The position numbers were made by a program, and so were the translations under genes. DNA of 7,442 nucleotides from Clostridiales bacterium (GTDB taxonomy: Bacteria; Bacillota; Clostridia; Oscillospirales; CAG-272): assembly GCA_016280525.1 (NCBI GenBank), contig JAEEGW010000154.1:1-7442 (forward strand). The letters run 5' to 3'. The stretch's first letter is position 1. The number at the start of each line of letters is the position of its first letter. Of this stretch, positions 1-5,040 are shown piece after piece. The notes under the pieces were generated by a model, which saw only the letters and a list, made by a program, of their open reading frames with translations, was not told the origin of the DNA and did not search any database.

Positions 1-1
1 A

Positions 2-904
2 GAAGGTCTTGAGCGCGAAATAGAAAAGTACGAATCCGCGGAAGAAATGGAAAAAATGCTGACGCAGGAAGGTCTGAACATAGACGACCCCGTCAGAGTT
101 TATCTGCGTGATATCGGCAAATACAACCTGCTTGACCAGGAGCGCGAGCTTGAGCTTGCGGAGCGTATGGCGTACGGCGACAGCAACGCCAAAAAGGAGC
201 TCGTCAACGCCAACTTAAGACTTGTCGTAAGTATCGCGAAAAGATACGTTTCCCGCGGTATGTTCTTCCTCGATCTTATCCAGGAGGGCAACCTCGGTCT
301 TATGAAAGCCGTGGACAAGTTCGATTACACAAAGGGCTACAAATTTTCCACCTACGCAACGTGGTGGATCAGACAGGCGATAACGCGCGCCATAGCCGAC
401 CAGGCGAGGACCATAAGGATACCCGTCCACATGGTCGAAACCATCCATAAAGTCTCAAAGATACAGCGTCAGCTCGTTCAGGACAAGGGACGCGAACCCA
501 CCGCGGAAGAGATAGCCGTGGAGCTGAACATGAGCGTGGAAAAAGTAAGAGATATAATGAAAATAGCGCAGGATCCCGTATCGCTTGAAACGCCGATAGG
601 CGAAGAGGAAGACACGCATCTGGGCGATTTCATACCCGATAACGATTCTCCCGCGCCGGCGGACGCCGCCTCGCAGACGCTTCTGCGTGAGCAGTTGAAC
701 GACGTGCTAAACACCTTAACTCCGCGTGAAGCTCAGGTTCTCCGCCTGCGCTTCGGTCTTGAGGACGGACAGGCGAGAACGCTTGAAGAAGTGGGCAAAC
801 AATTCAATATCACGCGTGAGCGTATAAGACAGATAGAAGCAAAAGCGCTTAGAAAAATACGTCATCCCAGCCGTTCCAAGCGCTTAAAAGACTTCCTTGA
901 ATAA
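2..904 (+). CDS. rpoD: RNA polymerase primary sigma factor RpoD/SigA (5' partial)
   Basis: Primary (housekeeping) sigma factor, which directs core RNA polymerase to TTGACA/TATAAT promoters like those seen further along this window. The frame is open from the first complete codon at base 2, so the true start is upstream; 300 residues are visible. The missing part would be region 1.1 and the start of 1.2, since clostridial SigA proteins usually run to about 350-400 residues. In visible residues: region 1.2 (DDPVRVYLRDIG) at about 27-39; core-binding regions 2.1-2.2 at about 60-100; the -10 recognition and melting helix (YKFSTYATWWIRQAITRAI) at 103-121; HMVE of region 3.0 at 133-136; the sigma-finger motif HLGDFIPD at about 196-203; and the region 4.2 helix-turn-helix (TLEEVGKQF...RERIRQIE) at 240-259. 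The C-terminus ends in LKDFLE, usual for the family. In many Bacillota this gene follows dnaG, which may lie just upstream. No damage is seen. Confidence 0.97.
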   Translation, partial: EGLEREIEKYESAEEMEKMLTQEGLNIDDPVRVYLRDIGKYNLLDQERELELAERMAYGDSNAKKELVNANLRLVVSIAKRYVSRGMFFLDLIQEGNLGLMKAVDKFDYTKGYKFSTYATWWIRQAITRAIADQARTIRIPVHMVETIHKVSKIQRQLVQDKGREPTAEEIAVELNMSVEKVRDIMKIAQDPVSLETPIGEEEDTHLGDFIPDNDSPAPADAASQTLLREQLNDVLNTLTPREAQVLRLRFGLEDGQARTLEEVGKQFNITRERIRQIEAKALRKIRHPSRSKRLKDFLE

Positions 905-1079
905 TACCGGCAATTTAAACAATTTTTAACTACAGCATTTATGCATTTGACAGAATATATTATACATCCTAACAAAATATGTTATTTATTTATGTTTATA
1001 ATGCATAAAAAAATACCTCATATCGGGCATACCGGGAAGGTTGTGCGAATAATTAAGCGATGAATTCATATTTTTATAC
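905..1079. other. AT-rich intergenic stretch after rpoD, no recognisable terminator
   Basis: This stretch between the rpoD stop codon and the promoter of the next gene is very AT-rich. I found no GC-rich hairpin followed by a T run, so the end of the rpoD transcript is not explained. It contains an isolated TTGACA (947-952), an isolated TATAAT (997-1002) without a good -35 box, and a 9-bp inverted repeat built on ATGCAT (938-946 and 1001-1009). None of these makes a convincing functional element alone. The left arm of the inverted repeat around the next promoter starts at 1050. Confidence 0.5.
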
Positions 1080-1099
1080 TTGACATTGACGCTTAATTA
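1050..1099. repeat. 10-bp perfect inverted repeat flanking the -35 box (candidate operator)
   Basis: TAATTAAGCG at 1050-1059 is repeated in inverse as CGCTTAATTA at 1090-1099. The arms are 40 bp apart centre to centre, close to four helical turns. The right arm lies in the spacer between the -35 and -10 boxes of the lipoprotein promoter and the left arm lies upstream of the -35. Both arms precede the expected transcription start, so this would act as DNA rather than as an RNA hairpin. A pair of regulator half-sites is the simplest reading; no regulator can be named. Confidence 0.45.
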
Positions 1100-1118
1100 A
1101 TGTAAAATATAATATAAT
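1080..1118 (+). promoter_or_regulatory. Two overlapping sigma-A promoters for the lipoprotein gene
   Basis: TTGACA at 1080-1085 lies 17 bp before TAAAAT at 1103-1108. A second hexamer, TTGACG at 1086-1091, lies 16 bp before TATAAT at 1108-1113, and another TATAAT follows at 1113-1118. Both -35 and -10 elements are thus present as adjacent near-copies. Transcription would start around 1115-1125, leaving a leader of about 45-50 bases before the ATG at 1168. The leader contains a 10-bp palindrome CTCATATGAG (1129-1138) and the AGGAGG ribosome binding site at 1150-1155. Confidence 0.8.
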
Positions 1119-1167
1119 TATGATGAGGCTCATATGAGTACGTCATTTTAGGAGGTTTTGTTGCCAA

Positions 1168-4104
1168 ATGAAAAAGAAGATAGCGGCGTTATTACTGTTG
1201 CTCGTTATGATATGCGGAGCTGTTCTCACAAGCTGCAACAACAGCACCGAGATCATTGAAGATGAACAAACGAGACGTGCACTAACTATAACTCTGTACT
1301 GCATAACGGATGAGAAGACTACTCCGGAAGCGATACAGAAAGTGGAAGACGCCATAAACCAGATAACGAAAAAGCGTTATTCAACGCAGATAAAGCTCCG
1401 CTTCTACAAGGAATCGGAGTATGATACCGTTATAGACAATCTTGTCGCGGATATCGCGCTTGAAGAAAAGCAGAAAGCCGACGAGGAAGCGCTGAACGCC
1501 TCCATGGCGAAAGAGTCCAGAAGAAAGGCGGCTATCGACAAGCTCATATCAATGGACAAGGCGGAAGTCACGACAAAGAAGCTCATCGTATGGAAGACCG
1601 AGGGTGAAGAAGAAGAGACGGACGAAGAGGACTATACATACGAGACCACCCAGAACATATTCGGTGACAGCGTAGAGAAATATCCGGACGCCACCGATAC
1701 CCAGCTCGATATATTCCTTATCTGCGGCACGGAAAACCTCAACAAATACGTTACTGAAGAGCCGTATGCGACGGACGACGAATCGTTCCTCGTTTCCATG
1801 GACGAATCGCTGACGCTCAATTCAAAGGCAATAAAACAGTACGTAAACGAAACCATACTTTTAGCCGGTAAAGTCGGAAACGTCCAGTACGCCATCCCGA
1901 CCAACAAGCGTTTGGCGGACCAGTCGACGTATCTCATACTCGACCGTGCGCTGATGAAGAAATACGGCTTCGCGGAAGACGATATAAGAACGCTCACAAG
2001 CGCTAAATTCGCGTCTTATCTGCAGCAGATCAAAGATAACGAAAAAGACGTGATCCCGTTAAAGAACGCGCCCGAGGCCCCCGGCATCGTATCGCTGTTC
2101 GGAGAAGAATCCATATTCGGTACGTACGTGGCTAACACGGCAGTCACCGGTTTCAAGGCAGTTCCCAAAAACCTCCTTTCCGCATACCAGTACACAGACC
2201 ATATAATCTATATGGAGCAGTATAAACGCAACGGCTACATCGTAGAGTCTGACGATGAAAACGCGAGATTCGGCGCGGAAGTCGTAAGCATGACCGAGGA
2301 TGAACTTGAAAAGTACGATGAAAGCAAATACATCGTCAAGGTTTTAGGCAAAGGCATGGCGACTACCGATTCGATCGGTCAGTACATGTTCGGTATCAGT
2401 AAATATACAAGAGACGTCAACAGATGCATGGAAATAATAACCCTGATCTCGACGAACTCCGAAATAAGAAACCTCCTCCAGTACGGCGTTGAAGGCATCA
2501 ACTACAGAATAGACGGCGAGACCGGAAGACTGCAGCGCATAACCCAGGATTATATGATGAACATATTCGCAACAGGCAACACGTTCATCGCATATCCGGA
2601 AGAAGACATGGAACTTGACGTCTGGGAGAAAGACAAAGCGGCAAACAGAAGCACGATAGTCTCCCCGTACCTCGGATTCATATTCGAAAAGGAAAAGAAC
2701 GCGGATCTTGTTGAAAAGATGAAAGAGCTTTCCAAGACCGTGCTCACGCAGGTAAAAGCGTTTGACGTTGAACAGAGACGTCTTGAAAAGATAGAAGAGT
2801 TAAAGAAGGATCTTGCGTCATATAAGGCGGAAGCCGACAAATACAAAGAACAGCTAGATCTTGTAAAAGACACCGCTGAATCGTATCTGAACAGGATCGA
2901 AGAAGCAAAAGAACTTCTCAAACCTTACGCGGACGCGCTTACCGCGGCAAAGAACGCGGTAAAACCGTACGATAAAGAAATAGAAACACAGCAGAACCTC
3001 ATAAAAGATCTTGAAAAGAAGATCTCGGACGAAGAAAAAGTCAAAGCGACGGACGATCAGCCGGACCTCGCTCCCGATCAGGCAAAGATAGACGCCTGGA
3101 ACAAGGAAATAGAGGAAGCCGAGCTTGAGATCAGAGCGCAGAAGGGTTACTCCTACGAATTGAGAAAAGCCGTTGCGGAGGCTCAGGCGGCGTACGACGA
3201 AAACAACAAAGTCGTAACGGATCTTGAAGCCGAGTACGAATCTCTTAAGGTAACCGGTATAGATTCTTCCGGCAAGGAAGTCGAATACCCGATGAAGACG
3301 GCGTACAGCGCCAGATTGAACAACTACAACACATTCAACGGCAACGTTGAAAACATCCAGAAAGAAATAGACGCTCTCGAGGCTCCCGCGCAGAGCAAGC
3401 TTGACAAAGATTACGCGGATCTCAAGGCGCTTATAGACAGCACGCAGACTGAATACGATAAGCTCGCGGAAGAATACACGACGCTTAACACCCAGTCCAA
3501 AGCCGAAAAAGATAAACTTGCCGAAGCTGAAAGCGCGGTAAAGGACGCGCAGAAGGCTCTTGAAGAAGCCGAGGCTGCTTATAACGAGAAGAACAGAGAC
3601 GGCGCGATAGCTCTGTCCTACGTGGAAGAGAAGGAAGCCGAGATAGCCGCCAACACGGACGAGACTAAGACGGAACAGCTTGAAAAAGAACTGTCTGATC
3701 TTGTAGCGGCTTACAACAAAGCCACCGCTCCCGCCGCAGGCGAAAAGAGCAAATACGACGCGGCAAAAGCGGCTCTGAAGACAAAGCAGGACGCATACGA
3801 GCTTTTAGCGAATTCCGAGGTATTCACACGTATTTCCGAGATAGAATCGAGAATGGCGGAGCTCAATATCACGCTTAAGAACGCGAAGTCCGAATACGAC
3901 GGATTCAAGACCAAATCATACGAATACTATGATGAAATAGCCTTGAACCTCTACACCGAATTCTTCAAGAAAACGGTAACGGATCTTGAGGAAAACAACG
4001 CGGATTATCAGCAGTTCATGAACGTCGGCGAAGAGCAGGCGGACAACGAAAACGGCGTAGTATACATTTATAACGAATGGTACGCGTCAATGTACGGCGA
4101 ATAA
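1168..4104 (+). CDS. Solute-binding-protein-like lipoprotein with a long C-terminal coiled-coil insertion
   Basis: A 978-residue exported lipoprotein of unestablished function. Residues 1-22 are a lipoprotein signal peptide (KKK, a hydrophobic core, then the lipobox LTSC), so Cys23 should be lipidated and anchor the protein outside the membrane. Residues about 38-530 resemble a family-1 ABC extracellular solute-binding protein: a beta-alpha-beta opening (LTITLYCITDE... QIKLRFY), a strand-like DIFLICGTENL at 181-191, and GKVGNVQYAIPTNK at 234-247, the usual position of the K-x-Y-AIP segment. SPYLGFIFEKE (499-509) and the last 50 residues, ending in YNEWYASMYGE, resemble the C-terminus of such proteins. 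Between them, about 533-922 is Lys/Glu/Ala-rich predicted coiled coil broken near 597-602, 627-640, 695-712, 738-742 and 852-858. A second, acidic insertion spans about 96-178. Mature cysteines are only 23, 45, 186 and 420. The ATG is preceded by AGGAGG (1150-1155), a slightly long 12-base spacing. No transporter genes adjoin. A structural surface protein is the main alternative. Confidence 0.8.
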   Translation: MKKKIAALLLLLVMICGAVLTSCNNSTEIIEDEQTRRALTITLYCITDEKTTPEAIQKVEDAINQITKKRYSTQIKLRFYKESEYDTVIDNLVADIALEEKQKADEEALNASMAKESRRKAAIDKLISMDKAEVTTKKLIVWKTEGEEEETDEEDYTYETTQNIFGDSVEKYPDATDTQLDIFLICGTENLNKYVTEEPYATDDESFLVSMDESLTLNSKAIKQYVNETILLAGKVGNVQYAIPTNKRLADQSTYLILDRALMKKYGFAEDDIRTLTSAKFASYLQQIKDNEKDVIPLKNAPEAPGIVSLFGEESIFGTYVANTAVTGFKAVPKNLLSAYQYTDHIIYMEQYKRNGYIVESDDENARFGAEVVSMTEDELEKYDESKYIVKVLGKGMATTDSIGQYMFGISKYTRDVNRCMEIITLISTNSEIRNLLQYGVEGINYRIDGETGRLQRITQDYMMNIFATGNTFIAYPEEDMELDVWEKDKAANRSTIVSPYLGFIFEKEKNADLVEKMKELSKTVLTQVKAFDVEQRRLEKIEELKKDLASYKAEADKYKEQLDLVKDTAESYLNRIEEAKELLKPYADALTAAKNAVKPYDKEIETQQNLIKDLEKKISDEEKVKATDDQPDLAPDQAKIDAWNKEIEEAELEIRAQKGYSYELRKAVAEAQAAYDENNKVVTDLEAEYESLKVTGIDSSGKEVEYPMKTAYSARLNNYNTFNGNVENIQKEIDALEAPAQSKLDKDYADLKALIDSTQTEYDKLAEEYTTLNTQSKAEKDKLAEAESAVKDAQKALEEAEAAYNEKNRDGAIALSYVEEKEAEIAANTDETKTEQLEKELSDLVAAYNKATAPAAGEKSKYDAAKAALKTKQDAYELLANSEVFTRISEIESRMAELNITLKNAKSEYDGFKTKSYEYYDEIALNLYTEFFKKTVTDLEENNADYQQFMNVGEEQADNENGVVYIYNEWYASMYGE

Positions 4105-4111
4105 AAAACGC

Positions 4112-4140
4112 ATACCCCGCAGTCATCTGCGGGGTATTTT
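4112..4140 (+). terminator. Rho-independent terminator of the lipoprotein gene
   Basis: An 11-bp perfect stem (4112-4122 pairing with 4127-4137, core CCCCGC/GCGGGG) closes a TCAT loop and runs into TTTT. It begins 8 bases after the stop codon. The A run at 4103-4108 gives weak potential for bidirectional use. It isolates the lipoprotein transcript from hup. Confidence 0.93.
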
Positions 4141-4147
4141 CATGCAT

Positions 4148-4228
4148 AAAACCGGAAAAAGCGCAAAACGCACAAAAAACAAGAAAATTACAGCAAAAAA
4201 ACATAAAGAAATACCGAAAAAAATCAAA
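4148..4228. promoter_or_regulatory. Helically phased A-tracts upstream of the hup promoter (probable curved DNA / UP-like region)
   Basis: Runs of four or more A on the + strand lie at 4148-4151, 4156-4160, 4165-4168, 4174-4179, 4184-4187, 4195-4201 and 4217-4223, with shorter runs at 4205-4207, 4209-4211 and 4226-4228. Counting the shorter runs near 4208 as one tract, the centres from 4149.5 to 4220 average about 10.1 bp apart, near one helical turn. The stretch is nearly free of T on the + strand and ends just before the -35 box at 4236. Such arrays bend DNA and often stimulate promoters; the effect here is inferred. Confidence 0.55.
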
Positions 4229-4235
4229 CAACCGA

Positions 4236-4264
4236 TTGACAAATACAAGATGATATAGTATAAT
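4236..4264 (+). promoter_or_regulatory. Perfect-consensus sigma-A promoter of hup
   Basis: TTGACA at 4236-4241 and TATAAT at 4259-4264 are separated by exactly 17 bp, a full match to the sigma-A consensus. Transcription should start near 4271, giving a short leader with AGGAGG at 4285-4290, 8 bases before the ATG. This fits very high constitutive expression, as expected for HU. Confidence 0.95.
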
Positions 4265-4298
4265 AATAAATGAAAATATTATTCAGGAGGAATTTAAA

Positions 4299-4577
4299 AT
4301 GAATAAGACACAATTTATCAGCGCAGTACAGAAAAAGGCCGGAGTAGACGCCAAGACTGCAGACGCAGTAGTAAACGCAGCTATAGCTGTTATCCAGGCT
4401 TCCCTTAAAAAAGGCGAAAAAGTTCAGGTAACCGGATTCGGTACATTTGACGTCCGAAAGCGCGGCGCAAGAACCGGCAAGAACCCGAGAACGGGCGAAG
4501 CCGTAAAGATCAAAGCAAGCAAAGCAGTTGCATTCAAAGCAGGCCAGACTCTTAAGAACGCTGTTAACAAGAAATAA
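4299..4577 (+). CDS. hup: DNA-binding protein HU
   Basis: A 92-residue histone-like protein that binds and bends DNA as a dimer and helps compact the nucleoid. The length is normal for HU (about 90). The N-terminal helical dimerisation part (1-40) is followed by the hinge GFGTF at 46-50 and the beta-arm segment RTGKNPRTG at 58-66. Pro63 is the conserved proline that intercalates at the arm tip in HU proteins. The C-terminus is Lys-rich. HU and IHF subunits share this fold, but a single-gene, Clostridia-like sequence with this arm is best called HU. It is monocistronic, with a perfect promoter, an ideal Shine-Dalgarno sequence and its own terminator. Phased A-tracts lie just upstream, and since HU prefers bent DNA, self-regulation is possible but not shown. 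Confidence 0.97.
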   Translation: MNKTQFISAVQKKAGVDAKTADAVVNAAIAVIQASLKKGEKVQVTGFGTFDVRKRGARTGKNPRTGEAVKIKASKAVAFKAGQTLKNAVNKK

Positions 4578-4593
4578 GCAAATAAACCAAAAT

Positions 4594-4619
4594 AACCGCG
4601 CAAATAGCGCGGTTTTTTT
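4594..4619 (+). terminator. Rho-independent terminator of hup
   Basis: An 8-bp perfect stem (4594-4601 with 4607-4614, AACCGCGC/GCGCGGTT) closes an AAATA loop and continues into seven T residues. It lies 16 bases after the hup stop and 12 bases before the -35 box of the next operon. Confidence 0.93.
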
Positions 4620-4631
4620 ATGTTTAATATC

Positions 4632-4660
4632 TTGACAAAACGCGTTTTATGTGTTATCAT
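4632..4660 (+). promoter_or_regulatory. Sigma-A promoter of the metal-resistance operon
   Basis: TTGACA at 4632-4637 lies 17 bp before TATCAT at 4655-4660, which matches the -10 consensus at five of six bases. TGT immediately before it supplies an extended -10 (TG at 4652-4653). Transcription should begin around 4667, inside the candidate operator. Confidence 0.88.
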
Positions 4661-4685
4661 ATGAACAAATGAACATATGTTATGA
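4660..4685. promoter_or_regulatory. Candidate ArsR/SmtB operator, 12-2-12 imperfect inverted repeat
   Basis: Two 12-base half-sites (4660-4671 and 4674-4685) separated by AA pair at 8 of 12 positions, with core AACA/TGTT and an inner ATG/CAT. The 12-2-12 layout and TGAACA-like core are those known for operators of SmtB/CzrA-type repressors. ATGAACA also occurs twice directly (4661-4667 and 4669-4675), and AACATATGTT (4672-4681) is a perfect palindrome. The site starts at the last base of the -10 box and covers the expected transcription start, so binding would block the polymerase. Repression by the adjacent gene product is inferred. Confidence 0.7.
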
Positions 4686-4686
4686 A

Positions 4687-4691
4687 AGAGG
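4687..4691 (+). promoter_or_regulatory. Ribosome binding site that selects the sensor's start codon
   Basis: AGAGG lies 5 bases before the ATG at 4697. The same AGAGGCG-G-GTAT context precedes the ATPase start (AAGAGG at 5028-5033). The earlier in-frame ATG at 4682 has no Shine-Dalgarno sequence, sits about 15 bases after the expected transcription start and lies within the operator, so 4697 is preferred. Confidence 0.65.
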
Positions 4692-4696
4692 CGGGT

Positions 4697-5029
4697 ATGA
4701 AAACACACGATCATTCAAAACTGTTATCGGACGTAAGCGGGCAAATGCCGGCAGACGAAGTGCTGGCGGAGCTTTCCGAGCTGTTTTCGGTATTCGGAGA
4801 CAGCACGCGCATCAAAATACTCTGGGCGCTTTTCGAACGCGAAATGTGCGTTTGCGCTATCGCTGAGCTTCTTAAAATGACGCAGTCCGCGATATCTCAC
4901 CAGCTGAAGCTTCTGCGCCACGCAAAGCTCGTATCAAGCAGACGCGAAGGCAAGACGGTGTATTATTTTCTTGCGGACGACCACGTCAGAAGCATTATAG
5001 GTCAGGGAATGGAGCATATTTCGGAGTAA
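4697..5029 (+). CDS. ArsR/SmtB-family metal-sensing transcriptional repressor
   Basis: A 110-residue winged-helix repressor (115 if the ATG at 4682 were used) that should leave DNA when it binds Zn(II), Cd(II) or a similar ion. FGDSTRIKIL at about 33-42 is followed by MCVC (50-53), the metal box of helix 3, and the DNA-recognition helix region TQSAISHQLKLLR at 62-74. The wing RREGKTVYYFL is at 82-92. The C-terminal helix holds Asp94, His96, His107 and Glu110, an exact DXHX10HXXE match to the alpha-5 metal site of SmtB/CzrA-type zinc sensors. Cys51 and Cys53 match the CVC pair of ArsR/CadC-type sensors, but the N-terminus offers His4, Asp5 and His6 instead of CadC's cysteines. The protein therefore has parts of two metal sites. 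Family and role are secure; the exact metal is inferred as Zn/Cd from the P1B ATPase downstream. The stop codon overlaps the ATPase ribosome binding site, so the two are co-transcribed. Confidence 0.93.
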   Translation: MKTHDHSKLLSDVSGQMPADEVLAELSELFSVFGDSTRIKILWALFEREMCVCAIAELLKMTQSAISHQLKLLRHAKLVSSRREGKTVYYFLADDHVRSIIGQGMEHISE

Positions 5030-5040
5030 GAGGCGAGTAT

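Noticed and set aside
947..1002. TTGACA at 947 and TATAAT at 997 as an extra promoter upstream of the lipoprotein
   Set aside because: They are 44 bp apart, and neither has an acceptable partner at 16-18 bp. AT-rich DNA yields such hexamers by chance.
938..1009. 9-bp inverted repeat around ATGCAT as a regulatory site or terminator
   Set aside because: ATGCAT is itself palindromic, so the match is partly trivial. The arms are AT-rich and far apart, and no T run follows.
4016..4231. Minus-strand frame across the lipoprotein end and the A-rich gap
   Set aside because: Its Phe-rich start is the reverse reading of the A-tracts and it crosses the terminator hairpin; no promoter or ribosome binding site supports it.
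4682..4696. Earlier ATG for the metal sensor at 4682
   Set aside because: No Shine-Dalgarno sequence, only about 15 bases from the expected transcription start, and within the operator. The ATG at 4697 has AGAGG in the same context as the next gene.
4651..4866. Short + strand frame overlapping the sensor gene
   Set aside because: It is out of frame with a clearly conserved ArsR protein, has an Arg-rich composition typical of a shadow frame, and starts inside the promoter.
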